Positions 1 to 7,046 of a DNA stretch of 14,416 nucleotides are shown piece after piece. The DNA lies in the NCBI GenBank assembly GCA_016935955.1, contig JAFGPY010000432.1, positions 1-14,416 on the forward strand, in the 5' to 3' direction. Both the position numbers and the translations under genes were made by a program. The notes under the pieces were generated by a model. That model was given only the letters and a program-made list of their open reading frames with translations. It made no database searches and was not told the origin of the DNA. Origin of the DNA: Planctomycetota bacterium (lineage in GTDB: Bacteria > Planctomycetota > Phycisphaerae > FEN-1346 > JAACEH01). The stretch's first letter is position 1. Each line of letters begins with the position of its first letter.

Positions 1-1491
1 ACCTACGGCATCATGGCCTACCAGGAACAGGTCATGCAGATCTGCAACCGCCTGGGCGACATCCCGCTGCCGCGAGCCTACAAGCTCATCAAGGCCATCA
101 GCAAGAAGAACCATGACATCATTGCCGCCGAGGAAGAGGTTTTCAAAAAGGGCTGCCGCGACAAGAAGCTGCCTGACAATCTGATCGACGAGATCTGGGA
201 GTTGATCACGCGGTTCGGCGGCTACGGCTTCAACAAGAGCCACTCGACGCGCTACGCCAAGATCGCCTACCAGACGGCCTACCTGAAGACTCTGCACCCG
301 GTCGAGTTCATGGCCGCCCAGTTGACCTACGACTCGGCCTTCACCGACAAGGTGGTCGAAGACATCGCCGAGTGCAAGCGGATGGGCATCGAGGTGCGGC
401 CGCCCGACGTCAACCAGTCGGACAGCCGCTTCACGGTCGTCGAGGGCACAGTCCGCTTCGGCCTGGCGGCCGTCAAGGGCGTCGGCGAGAAGGCCGTCGA
501 GGCCATCATCGAGGCCCGCGGCGCCGGCGGACCGTTCCGATCATTGTTCGAGTTCTGCGAGCGCGTGGACCTGCGGCAAGTCAACCGCGCCGTGATCGAC
601 AGCCTCATCAAGTGCGGGGCGTTCGACTCGCTCGGCGCCGCCCGCAGCCGCATGGCGGCCGTGCTCGATCGGGTCCTGGCCCAGGGCAGCCGCGTCCAGG
701 CCGACCGCCGCAGCGGACAGGGCTCGCTGTTCGGCGGTCCCTCGACGGCCGAGAAACTCGATCGCGACGCCTTGCCCGAGATCGAGGAGTGGCCGCCCAA
801 CGAACTGCTGCAGATGGAGAAGGAGGTGCTCGGCTTCTTCGTCTCCAGCAGCCCGCTGGCCGAGCACGAACGGACACTCCGCATCTACGCCAACGCCACG
901 ACGGCCGACCTCAAGCAAAAACCCGAGGACGCCTCCGTCCTGCTCGGCGGCATGATCACCGGCCGTCGCGAGCGGCTCACGAAGCGCGGCTCGAAGATGC
1001 TCATCGTCGTCCTCCAGGACCTCGAGGGCAGCACCGAGTGCGTCGTCTTCGACAAGACCGTCCAGCAGTTCGACCCTCTGCTCCAGGAAGACCAGGTCGT
1101 GCTGATTGCCGGGTCGGTCAGCCGCCGTTGGGAAGAGCCGAGCGTGCGGGTCAACGAGGTCTATTCGATCGACGAGGCCCGCGAGAAGTTGACCTCAGCG
1201 ATCCGTCTGCGGCTGCGCGAGCAGGCCCTCGAGGACGAGCAGCTCGAACAGTTGCGCGACATTCTGGCCGCCCACCCCGGCCGCGTGCCGGTCCACGTCG
1301 AGCTGACCACGCCCGGCAACTACCGGGCCGTGATTTTGACCGGCACCCGCTTCCGCGTGCAGGCCGACCCGGCCCTGCTGGCCGACGTCGAGAACCTGCT
1401 CGGCGAAGGGCACCTGGCCCTCGTCGGGGGCAACGGTAACGGCAACGGCAATGGCCGCCGCTGGCGACGCAACGGCAACGGGTCACGATAA
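1..1491 (+). CDS. dnaE: DNA polymerase III alpha subunit, C-terminal part (5' end cut by window)
   Basis: Catalytic subunit of the replicative polymerase. The reading frame is open from base 1 (T-Y-G-I-M-A-Y-Q-E-Q-V-M), the conserved 'YQEQVM' block of bacterial DnaE, so the visible 496 residues are the C-terminal part and the true start lies outside. In order: end of the fingers with GFNKSHS and AYQTAYLKTLHP-EFMAA (about residues 75-105), a helix-hairpin-helix GLAAVKGVGEKAVEAI (about 150-170), a candidate beta-clamp-binding motif QGSLF (240-244), and an OB-fold region LLGGMITGRRERLTKRG (about 314-380). The protein ends in an unusual tail of alternating Gly-Asn followed by an Arg-rich RRWRRNGNGSR, encoded by a sequence that recurs near 5415. 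It converges on the minus-strand gene ending at 1570. The family call is secure; whether this is DnaE1 or a paralogue cannot be told from this part. Confidence 0.96.
   Translation, partial: TYGIMAYQEQVMQICNRLGDIPLPRAYKLIKAISKKNHDIIAAEEEVFKKGCRDKKLPDNLIDEIWELITRFGGYGFNKSHSTRYAKIAYQTAYLKTLHPVEFMAAQLTYDSAFTDKVVEDIAECKRMGIEVRPPDVNQSDSRFTVVEGTVRFGLAAVKGVGEKAVEAIIEARGAGGPFRSLFEFCERVDLRQVNRAVIDSLIKCGAFDSLGAARSRMAAVLDRVLAQGSRVQADRRSGQGSLFGGPSTAEKLDRDALPEIEEWPPNELLQMEKEVLGFFVSSSPLAEHERTLRIYANATTADLKQKPEDASVLLGGMITGRRERLTKRGSKMLIVVLQDLEGSTECVVFDKTVQQFDPLLQEDQVVLIAGSVSRRWEEPSVRVNEVYSIDEAREKLTSAIRLRLREQALEDEQLEQLRDILAAHPGRVPVHVELTTPGNYRAVILTGTRFRVQADPALLADVENLLGEGHLALVGGNGNGNGNGRRWRRNGNGSR
1459..1484 (+). 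repeat. 26-bp repeat, copy 1 (inside the 3' end of dnaE)
   Basis: These 26 bases are identical to 5415-5440 in the same orientation. Here they encode part of the Arg/Asn/Gly tail of DnaE; the other copy is intergenic. The following eight bases are also similar (acgataag against gcgacgag). An exact match of this length between two loci 4 kb apart is unlikely by chance, even in GC-rich DNA, and suggests a dispersed repeat that has contributed to the end of dnaE. The neighbouring Gly-Asn codons are themselves a short simple repeat (ggcaac units at about 1433-1450). Confidence 0.7.
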
Positions 1492-1525
1492 GCTTGGCAA
1501 TAGACGATACCTGTGCCGTGGATTT

Positions 1526-1555
1526 GGCGACGGCTTGGGTGAGCCCGGAGACGCC
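1526..1555. terminator. Possible bidirectional hairpin between convergent genes
   Basis: The 78-base gap between dnaE (+) and the cassette A gene (-) holds nested short inverted repeats: GGCG at 1526-1529 with CGCC at 1552-1555, enclosing GGCT...AGCC. There is no T-run on either side, so it is not a standard intrinsic terminator. It is listed because it is the only structure seen in the convergent gap. Confidence 0.22.
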
Positions 1556-1569
1556 ATGATATTGCGGAG

Positions 1570-3111
1570 TTATCGTGAAACAAGGATTGGAACGGTCTTT
1601 GTGTCGCCGTTGGCGAAGGTAATCAAGAGTTGGCCGTGGCTGGGCGTATTGAGTATCGGCGAGGAAGTCCGCAGCGTCAAGTGGAGTTCCACGCCTCCCT
1701 CGACGTACTTCGTTCGGTTGCCTTCCAACAGGAGCGTGGGCACAGAGTCACTGGCCAGCTTGACCTCCTGCACATCTACGGACCGTCCTTCCGGCCGAGT
1801 AAGGGTCGTCTTGATTTCGATGGACGTATTGCCGTCGGCAGCGAGTACCAAGGCACTGGGTGTCGCCTGCACGTCCGTCAGCACTTCGCCGACAAACACG
1901 ACAACTCCCTGCGGCGTCTTCGGCTGGTTGGTCTCGACGATCACGCGTCCGCTGAACGGTCCGGCGGAACAGCCTTCCTCAGGCAGCACCTCCACGGTAA
2001 TGGCATAGTCGCCCGGCTGCACGGGAAGCGTCTGCACGGCCCGGACAGCCTCTGTGGATTTCCTGATGCGGTGCAGCTTGGTTGTAGCCCGAAGCTCTGT
2101 GCCGAGGCTGTCGTCAAACTCCAATCGTACGTTCTTGATGTCCAGCCTGTTCTTGCCCGCGTCGTATGCGTAAAAAGACTGGATGGCCCGTTGCCCTCTG
2201 GGAATGCCGCCGAACCAGATCTTGTCGCTGGAAGTCAGCCGATCGTGGTGAACCCCGCACGCAGCCCGAACCGTGCTCAGCGGCAGGCTGGGATCATTAC
2301 TCTCAACAAAAGCCGCAACATGCACGTATCCGCGCTTGGCTGACGTGTTGACACTCATCCGCAGTTGCCCGGTCTCGCCGGGCCCGTACACGGGCTTGTC
2401 GGCAGCGGCCGCAGCGCAACCACATCCCGTCTTGATGACCTTCAATGTAAGGTCCGACGAGCCGCTGTTGCGGAACGCAAACACGTATTGGAGCGGATCC
2501 CCCGCAGTGACATAACCCATATCCTGCATGCAGTCCGCCCATTCCAGGTGCGGCCCATGTGTTAGCGAGGCGGCACTTAAGTCCGTCCTCGACAACAGCA
2601 GTGTTTCGCCCTTCCATATGCGCTGAAGCTGCTCTGCGGACCACCATTGTGCCGGTTCGTTGGTGTTGTACACACGGATTGGCGGGCTGCCGCCGTTTTG
2701 CTCTTGCGGCTTCTCGCGCGGATCGACGGCCAGGAAGTGGTCGCCGTTGACCCATAGCACAGCCGTTCCGTTGTGGCTGGTCAATGCCTCAAAGGTCACG
2801 GTTACCAGGCGTGAGTTGCAGCCGAGCGCCGCGGCTGCTTGTTTAAGCTGTCCAAAGCTGACCCCTTCCTTGCCGGGGTTCAGGCAGTTGACCATACCGA
2901 AATCGCTCACCGGGATGCCGAGGCGTGCGCAGGCGACCAGAAGGGCTTCTGGGCCGCAGGTCTTCGCGATGCCCTCGGCCGGGGCCGCGCGTTGCTTTTG
3001 GGAATTGCCGTAAGACAGCCGGAGAGACGACACGCTGACCCATAGCAACCCTGCCGCAAGGGCAGCGCACACCGCGCCGACCAACAGGCGGACCGTGCGA
3101 GCGGGCTTCAT
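1570..3111 (-). CDS. Membrane-anchored C39-like peptidase / DUF1573 fusion protein (cassette A)
   Basis: 513 residues. The N-terminus (MKPARTVRLLVG, then a hydrophobic stretch to about residue 30) is a signal anchor, placing the rest outside the cytoplasm. A C39-like papain-fold domain follows (about 45-175), with the expected Cys in KTCGPEALL (C52) and His in NGDHFLAVD (H125). The usual third Asp appears to be Asn (VYN, N149), though D130 could substitute. C39 domains normally cleave double-glycine leaders. Residues about 200-285 form a DUF1573-type beta-sandwich with the typical GCGC motif (C230, C232), and further beta-rich repeats run to the C-terminus. Start: the in-frame reading continues 38 codons upstream, but this ATG overlaps the upstream stop as ATGA (3108-3111), a classic translational coupling, so I prefer it. 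It is the last gene of cassette A and the counterpart of the gene at 9581-11137. The inferred role is trimming or holding the Cys-rich protein of the same cassette. Confidence 0.8.
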   Translation of the reverse strand: MKPARTVRLLVGAVCAALAAGLLWVSVSSLRLSYGNSQKQRAAPAEGIAKTCGPEALLVACARLGIPVSDFGMVNCLNPGKEGVSFGQLKQAAAALGCNSRLVTVTFEALTSHNGTAVLWVNGDHFLAVDPREKPQEQNGGSPPIRVYNTNEPAQWWSAEQLQRIWKGETLLLSRTDLSAASLTHGPHLEWADCMQDMGYVTAGDPLQYVFAFRNSGSSDLTLKVIKTGCGCAAAAADKPVYGPGETGQLRMSVNTSAKRGYVHVAAFVESNDPSLPLSTVRAACGVHHDRLTSSDKIWFGGIPRGQRAIQSFYAYDAGKNRLDIKNVRLEFDDSLGTELRATTKLHRIRKSTEAVRAVQTLPVQPGDYAITVEVLPEEGCSAGPFSGRVIVETNQPKTPQGVVVFVGEVLTDVQATPSALVLAADGNTSIEIKTTLTRPEGRSVDVQEVKLASDSVPTLLLEGNRTKYVEGGVELHLTLRTSSPILNTPSHGQLLITFANGDTKTVPILVSR

Positions 3112-4376
3112 GATCCGGCGTCCTCCGTCGAGTTGCCGCCCCGACGGCGCAGGTAGGTGTAGGCTCCGGCTGCAGCCAGCAGGGCCGCCAGGATGAGGAA
3201 GGCCGCCACGGGTGGTACGTGCCACCAGGGCGCCTCGGGCGGCACCGCCTGGGCGGCGACGCCCGTTCCCGTCGAAACAGAGTGGCTCTGCTCGGGGACG
3301 GCCTCACTGGGTGACTCTTCGACCTCGGCGGTGGGATAGTGCTCAATGTTCTCGATCACCTCGCCGTGTCGCTGTTGCCACATCTCGTCGGTCGTATAGA
3401 CGAAACCGGGATCAAACGATCGGCCGAACATGGGCGCATACCGCCAGTCGGCGATGGCGCCGTGTCCGGGAAATGGTCCGAACATGCCCTTCTCGACGGT
3501 CGCGATGAAATCCCGGTCGGGATTCGACGACAGACTCTCGAGGGTAAACAATGACACGTCGCCCCTGGTAACGGACTGATGGCTCAGCCACGTCGCTGAT
3601 GTGGCCACAACCAGCCCATCAACGGTCTTCATTCCTGAAGTCTCTACCTCGTAGAGAAGTCCTGGACGTCCAGTAGCCGTGAACTTCGCCGAGCGAACCA
3701 GGTGACCGGCATGGCTGTCGATCACCAGTTCCCACGTACCGGGCGCGGTTTCCCAGGCCTTGCCCACGCACCGGCACTCCAGCGTTCCGTCGCCGCGGTC
3801 CCGAATCTCGGTGATCTGGTCGATGTGCTTGGCGAAGCCGCGGCCGAGGGACCAGAGGATCTTCCTCGGGCGGTCACTCAGGGACGGGGCGTCCGGAGGC
3901 CAATATGCTGCCGAGTAGGTCAGTTCTCCAGGGCCAATCTGGCTTGGATCTTCTCCGCGACGATCCGCCCCGGCCGATGCCCAAATGCCACCTGAGTACT
4001 TGTCGTTGAAGAAAAACCTTTGTCCGACACTGACTGTGCGGTTGCGTCTGTTGTCCTTTCCGTCAGAGGGAGAAGACGCCCAACGAGTCGGTATGCCGAC
4101 TTCTCCCGCACTACGCGTAACCGCAATGCGAGCCCCGTCCGTGGCAGTCCTCCATTGCCAGGTGATGGGGTGATTGTCTGCTGGCTCAATGACGTGCTGA
4201 GCCAGAATCGTGACCTCTTCCCGCGTCGCAACCGTGAGCCCTGCCTCAAACGCGCGGTCGAACGCCCTCAGCGTCTGCAAGAGTTCGTCGGCCGAAGGCG
4301 GGCTGCCATGGGCACATGAGGCAAACACCACGACCAATAGGGAAGCTGCCATGGTGCCACGCCGTATGATGGTCAT
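3108..4376 (-). CDS. Exported protein with C-terminal membrane anchor, possibly LolA/RseB-like (cassette A)
   Basis: 422 residues, not firmly assigned. It has an N-terminal signal (MTIIRRGTMAASLLVVVFASCAHGS, with cleavage likely near AHG), a long beta-rich body starting with an amphipathic helix (ADELLQTLRAFDRAFEAG), and many short strand-like segments of the type seen in LolA/RseB-like proteins. An acidic and Ser/Pro linker follows, then a C-terminal membrane segment (about 389-409) and an RRR stop-transfer, giving a type I topology with the bulk in the periplasm. FASC could be read as a weak lipobox. Start: two ATGs lie close together (4382 and 4376); GAGG at 4386-4389 is 9 bases from the second and only 3 from the first, so 4376 is preferred. 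It sits 256 bases after the Cys-rich gene and overlaps the next gene by 4 bases. The equivalent in cassette B is 8129-9352, with the same layout but little obvious sequence identity. Confidence 0.75.
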   Translation of the reverse strand: MTIIRRGTMAASLLVVVFASCAHGSPPSADELLQTLRAFDRAFEAGLTVATREEVTILAQHVIEPADNHPITWQWRTATDGARIAVTRSAGEVGIPTRWASSPSDGKDNRRNRTVSVGQRFFFNDKYSGGIWASAGADRRGEDPSQIGPGELTYSAAYWPPDAPSLSDRPRKILWSLGRGFAKHIDQITEIRDRGDGTLECRCVGKAWETAPGTWELVIDSHAGHLVRSAKFTATGRPGLLYEVETSGMKTVDGLVVATSATWLSHQSVTRGDVSLFTLESLSSNPDRDFIATVEKGMFGPFPGHGAIADWRYAPMFGRSFDPGFVYTTDEMWQQRHGEVIENIEHYPTAEVEESPSEAVPEQSHSVSTGTGVAAQAVPPEAPWWHVPPVAAFLILAALLAAAGAYTYLRRRGGNSTEDAGS

Positions 4377-4578
4377 GTTCATTTTCCTCAATTCCTGACA
4401 CGGCCTCCTGCCTTGAGACGGAAGAGGCGCCAATGTTGTTGCATCAGCCGAAGCCGCGTAGCCGAGCGATGGGCCCTGTCTGGCGAGTCGCACTCAGGCC
4501 AGAAGGCAACGTGTGTCGTACACTGCAAAGAATCGTGCCCCAGCCACCTGACGGTGCGGGCCACCGATGCGGCCCTGT

Positions 4579-4594
4579 GCTGCCAAGTGGCAGC
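4579..4594 (-). other. Perfect inverted repeat in the cassette A intercistronic gap
   Basis: GCTGCCA at 4579-4585 and TGGCAGC at 4588-4594 form a perfect 7-base stem (6 bp with a 4-base loop in RNA), about 40 bases after the stop of the Cys-rich gene on the minus strand. On that strand a G-rich run precedes it and no T-run follows. It could protect the 3' end of the short upstream message or reduce read-through, which would allow the small protein to be made in excess of the two downstream proteins. The rest of the 4377-4632 gap shows no other gene or strong signal. Confidence 0.35.
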
Positions 4595-4632
4595 CCCCCA
4601 CTCAGAAACCCAATAGACTCATCGGACACAGC

Positions 4633-5154
4633 CTACTTGGCGCATCTGTCCCACCCCTCCTTCGGATCGGCATCGTGCATGTTACCCGCACCGCAATTGG
4701 GCACGACACACTCCGAAGCGAAAAGGAACGGCGAGCACTCGGTAGGCTGCTTGATGACCTGCGAAAACTGACTCGCAGTATTGCAGGCCGCTGGAACCGA
4801 GTCCCAAGTCCAGTGCTGCTCAACCACATCACGTGGACTGAGTTTGAATAAGCACTGTGGCCCTGCGGCATTCACCGTACATTCCGAGTAGAAGAATTGA
4901 ACGGCAGAACAGCCGCCCGATGAGCAGTCAATGACCTCATGTGCGGCATTCATAACGACATCACACCGATAGACGACCGCTGAGATCTTGTCGCCGCAGT
5001 CCTCGTTGCAATTGTCGCCCCCCGTCAGGGACTCCAGGTCTCGGTTAGGCCGAGATACGGGGTCCGCCACGCAGATCACCTGCACGGCGGCCAAAGCGGC
5101 CACCACCCCAATGGCCAAGACCAGCATCAGGAGACTGCTTTGTTTCCTTGCCAT
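4633..5154 (-). CDS. Small secreted Cys-rich protein with GG-type propeptide (cassette A)
   Basis: 173 residues, no family recognised. A hydrophobic signal (MARKQSSLLMLVLAIGVVAA, continuing to about residue 30) is followed by a short segment, DPVSRPNRDLESLTGG. The latter ends in a true Gly-Gly (G45-G46) with Leu at -7 and Leu at -4, as in double-glycine leaders. The part after GG is Cys-rich (DNCNEDCG...), with 12 cysteines, an even number that suits disulphide bonding in the periplasm or outside the cell. Start: this ATG has an excellent Shine-Dalgarno AAGGAGG at 5162-5168, 7 bases upstream; the 13 extra in-frame codons are ignored. It is first in cassette A and preceded by a promoter at 5273-5301 with a leader of about 112 bases. 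Inferred role: the substrate of the C39-like protein at 1570-3111. It does not align clearly with the Cys-rich pair in cassette B beyond the overall plan. Confidence 0.82.
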   Translation of the reverse strand: MARKQSSLLMLVLAIGVVAALAAVQVICVADPVSRPNRDLESLTGGDNCNEDCGDKISAVVYRCDVVMNAAHEVIDCSSGGCSAVQFFYSECTVNAAGPQCLFKLSPRDVVEQHWTWDSVPAACNTASQFSQVIKQPTECSPFLFASECVVPNCGAGNMHDADPKEGWDRCAK

Positions 5155-5161
5155 GTTCGAT

Positions 5162-5168
5162 CCTCCTT
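5162..5168 (-). promoter_or_regulatory. Strong ribosome binding site of the cassette A Cys-rich gene
   Basis: AAGGAGG on the minus strand, 7 bases before the ATG ending at 5154. It decides the start in favour of MARKQSS over an in-frame upstream Met and suggests high expression. Confidence 0.8.
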
Positions 5169-5272
5169 GAATAGAAGTGTAGGTTTCCAACAAGACTCAC
5201 GCCGCCAGCCAGTGACCATGCGCACACGGCAAGGCACCTATGAATTAGCTGGAGCAATAGGAAATCAACAGA

Positions 5273-5301
5273 AGTATAGCATAGCATGATGTGCCATGCA
5301 A
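5273..5301 (-). promoter_or_regulatory. Sigma70-type promoter of cassette A
   Basis: On the minus strand TTGCAT (5301-5296) and TATACT (5278-5273) are separated by 17 bases. The -10 matches the consensus at 5 of 6 positions and the -35 mainly by its TTG. The predicted start of transcription is near 5266, leaving a leader of about 112 bases before the Cys-rich gene. The flanking DNA is AT-rich against a GC-rich background, which supports the call. Confidence 0.55.
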
Positions 5302-5414
5302 GAATAATCCAAAAGTCTGCACGCAAGGTAATTGGCCGCGTAAGCGCCACGGGAGAAGGGGGTTATGGGGGCTGGGACCGTAGGGCTGGAGGCGAAGACA
5401 AGAAGGGGATGTGG

Positions 5415-5440
5415 CGCTGGCGACGCAACGGCAACGGGTC
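5415..5440 (+). repeat. 26-bp repeat, copy 2 (intergenic)
   Basis: Identical to 1459-1484 in the dnaE tail. It lies inside a GC-rich stretch (about 5340-5490) that encodes no convincing protein on either strand and continues into an inverted repeat at 5462-5488. Together these resemble a REP-like or other short dispersed element. The remainder of the 5302-5583 gap shows no gene. Confidence 0.65.
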
Positions 5441-5461
5441 GCGACGAGTCCCGGTCCGATC

Positions 5462-5488
5462 CCCCGCCAAAATGCTTCCGCTTCGGGG
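5462..5488. repeat. Inverted repeat in the REP-like segment
   Basis: CCCCG at 5462-5466 pairs with CGGGG at 5484-5488 around a loop of 17 bases. It follows the 26-bp repeat by about 20 bases and precedes the lipoprotein gene by about 95 bases. No T-run follows, so a terminator function is not supported. It is more likely part of the dispersed element. Confidence 0.35.
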
Positions 5489-5583
5489 CAATTCCTCTGG
5501 CGTTTCAGGCGTTCTGAGTATACGCTCTTGCCGCTGTTGTGGGGGCTGGGCGAACGATCCTTGTGCAATGACAGGTGAGAAGC

Positions 5584-6168
5584 ATGAAGGTTACGCGGTG
5601 GACTCTGGTGACGGCGGCGTGCCTGGCCATGGTGGCGGCAGGGCTGCCCGGGTGCGGCGACAGCAGCGGCAAGCCGGCGGCGAAAGCTCCGGCAGGCAAA
5701 GTCGTCGGCACCGACAATGTCGATGACGGACAGGACGAGGAGTTTCCCCTTTCGCTCACCCATCGGATGACCAGCAACAACCAGATCGATCCTGACAAGG
5801 TGCCGCCGGTAGTCTCAACGGACCCGTCGCAGTTCGATTTTGCCCTGTCTGAGAGCGGCGAGGCCAAGTACCCGGTCCGTTTCGTGACGAACCGCAAGGC
5901 GGTCTTTCATTGCGGTCAGAAGCAGTTCGCTATTCCCGGAACGATCTGGCTCGACGAACACCGCGCGCCGGACGGCGATCCGCGGCTGATCTTCCGACCC
6001 AGCATCGACGGATCGTTCCGGTTCTCCTACGCCGACCGGGAACCGTGCACCATCACCGATGCCTCGGGCGCGCCGCTCAAGGCGCTCAAGTGCAGCCTCG
6101 AACTGGCCGGCGACGGCTCCGGCGGCAATCCCCTCGTGACCGTCTACAAGCTCCACCTCGAACCCTGA
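5584..6168 (+). CDS. Putative lipoprotein of unknown function
   Basis: 194 residues. The N-terminus MKVTRWTLVTAACLAMVAAG is a lipoprotein signal ending in the lipobox LPGC (lipidated Cys at about residue 24), followed by a flexible Ser/Lys/Ala/Pro linker (GDSSGKPAAKAPAGK). The rest is a compact domain rich in charged residues and Tyr/Phe with no motif I recognise; it has two further Cys pairs of segments (FHCGQKQF and PCTITDASGAPLKALKC). A GTG at 5575 is in frame, but the ATG at 5584 has AGGTGA at 5573-5578 five bases upstream and is preferred. It lies between the two divergent cassettes. It could be an accessory part of the system or an unrelated gene that separates them. Higher GC than the Cys-rich genes, by eye. 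Confidence 0.75.
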   Translation: MKVTRWTLVTAACLAMVAAGLPGCGDSSGKPAAKAPAGKVVGTDNVDDGQDEEFPLSLTHRMTSNNQIDPDKVPPVVSTDPSQFDFALSESGEAKYPVRFVTNRKAVFHCGQKQFAIPGTIWLDEHRAPDGDPRLIFRPSIDGSFRFSYADREPCTITDASGAPLKALKCSLELAGDGSGGNPLVTVYKLHLEP

Positions 6169-6194
6169 CGGGCGGGTAGCCCGAGGCCGCTGCC

Positions 6195-6233
6195 ACGGGG
6201 GCCAGGATCATTCTCCTGGGTTGTCGGCCCCGT
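6195..6233 (+). terminator. Possible hairpin after the lipoprotein gene
   Basis: ACGGGG...CCCCGT arms (6195-6200 and 6228-6233) enclose CCAGG...CCTGG (6202-6206 and 6215-6219), giving an interrupted, strong GC-rich stem 27 bases after the stop. There is no T-run, so this is a weak terminator candidate, but it is well placed to separate the lipoprotein from cassette B. Confidence 0.3.
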
Positions 6234-6316
6234 ACGGGCCTTGATGGCTTACCGGCCGCCGCCCGGAACCCATCAGTAGTCCTGTAATAATGATGTCTTT
6301 GTAACCCAGTTCTAGG

Positions 6317-6345
6317 TTGACCCGGGCCTTATTAGATGCCATAAT
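6317..6345 (+). promoter_or_regulatory. Sigma70-type promoter of cassette B
   Basis: TTGACC (6317-6322) and CATAAT (6340-6345) with a 17-base spacer, each matching the consensus at 5 of 6 positions, in a locally AT-rich patch. The predicted transcription start is near 6352, about 112 bases before the first Cys-rich gene. That leader length is close to the one predicted for cassette A. Confidence 0.65.
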
Positions 6346-6381
6346 ATAGAGTGTCAAATTACCATGGCGTACGTGCATCAC

Positions 6382-6402
6382 TATGCGCCTCGTTGGCGTA
6401 TG
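6382..6402 (+). other. Hairpin in the cassette B 5' leader
   Basis: TATGCGCC (6382-6389) and GGCGTATG (6395-6402) can pair as an 8-bp RNA stem with two G-U pairs and a 5-base loop. It sits about 30 bases into the predicted leader and well clear of the ribosome binding site. It could stabilise the message; a regulatory role is unproven. Confidence 0.3.
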
Positions 6403-6451
6403 TGGGGAGTTGGCGGTTGGGTGGCTTCGTACGTCGTGGTTGTGGCATGGG

Positions 6452-6459
6452 AAAGGAGG
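6452..6459 (+). promoter_or_regulatory. Strong ribosome binding site of Cys-rich gene 1
   Basis: AAAGGAGG, 4 bases before the ATG at 6464. The same core (AAAGGAG, 7369-7375) precedes the paralogue at 7381 with equivalent spacing, and homology between the two copies starts at about this point. It fixes the start at MATSRVW in both. Confidence 0.8.
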
Positions 6460-6463
6460 CGTC

Positions 6464-6994
6464 ATGGCAACGTCGCGTGTATGGTTTGCAGGTGCTGCTG
6501 TGTTTGCGATCATGTGGAGTGTGACAGTTGCGATTGGCTCGCCCCAACCGCGAGATTCGCTGAGCGATGAGCAGATGTCGTTGATCGTCGGCAAGTTGGA
6601 CCCCTGCACCAACACCCAGCTGGGTATCGACGAGTGTGACCAAGGGGACGACCAAGACAACAACCCTTGCCTTGACTGCAAACAGGCCGAGGGTGGCAAC
6701 CAACCCGCAGTCTGTCCCCATGATGGGAACGTGGTGGAGGTGTATAGCGGGTTGACTTATGATTCCTGCAAGCTCAATCCGGTGGGGGAGTTCGGCTGCA
6801 ATCCTCTTGGTAAACAGAACTGCTACAGGCCCAACAAGTGCGCGTCGAATGCCGTTGTGCCCAACGCGAGCTGCGCGACGAACTTCCTCTGCCAAATACC
6901 GGAGGAACCGGCCGGAGCGTTCAGGTGCAGGGAGTGTAAGCTCGGTACTTGGGAGGGCGACTGGGTGACGCGCGATCATGAGAGGTGCAACTGA
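6464..6994 (+). CDS. Small secreted Cys-rich protein 1 with GG-like propeptide (cassette B)
   Basis: 176 residues, no family recognised. The signal peptide MATSRVWFAGAAVFAIMWSV is followed by a likely signal peptidase site near AIGS (about residue 26) and then PQPRDSLSDEQMSLIVGK. Read with K44 as position -1, this has Leu -12, Ser -11, Met -7, Ile -4 and Gly -2, the register of a double-glycine leader except that -1 is Lys. The rest (from about residue 45) holds 14 cysteines, including two CxxC motifs (CLDC, CREC) and no CxxCH haem motif, and ends in TRDHERCN. Start: AAAGGAGG at 6452-6459, 4 bases before this ATG; 27 extra in-frame codons upstream are rejected. Its neighbour at 7381-7908 is a tandem duplicate with all 14 cysteines conserved. 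Inferred role: exported substrate of the C39-like protein at 9581-11137. Confidence 0.85.
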   Translation: MATSRVWFAGAAVFAIMWSVTVAIGSPQPRDSLSDEQMSLIVGKLDPCTNTQLGIDECDQGDDQDNNPCLDCKQAEGGNQPAVCPHDGNVVEVYSGLTYDSCKLNPVGEFGCNPLGKQNCYRPNKCASNAVVPNASCATNFLCQIPEEPAGAFRCRECKLGTWEGDWVTRDHERCN

Positions 6995-7046
6995 GAACCG
7001 TCGGCAGCCGAAGTCTGTGTCAGCCCTTCAGCGTGTCGTGAGGGGC

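Larger units (their letters stand above)
6451..7046 (+). repeat. Tandem duplication, unit 1 (Cys-rich gene 1 with flanks)
   Basis: Homology to 7368-7959 begins at the ribosome binding site and continues about 50 bases beyond the stop codon, ending in an identical block gcgtgtcgtgaggggc (7031-7046 here, 7944-7959 in unit 2). The leader-encoding part is nearly identical in nucleotides; the core is more diverged. Confidence 0.75.

Noticed and set aside
372..1439. Long alternative-frame open reading stretch inside dnaE
   Set aside because: Arg/Pro/Gly-rich translation typical of a shifted frame in GC-rich DNA; the true DnaE frame covers it with conserved motifs.
5245..5763. Minus-strand open frame of 172 codons across the REP-like region
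   Set aside because: It runs over the cassette A promoter, the repeat element and the lipoprotein start; low-complexity composition, no ribosome binding site noted.
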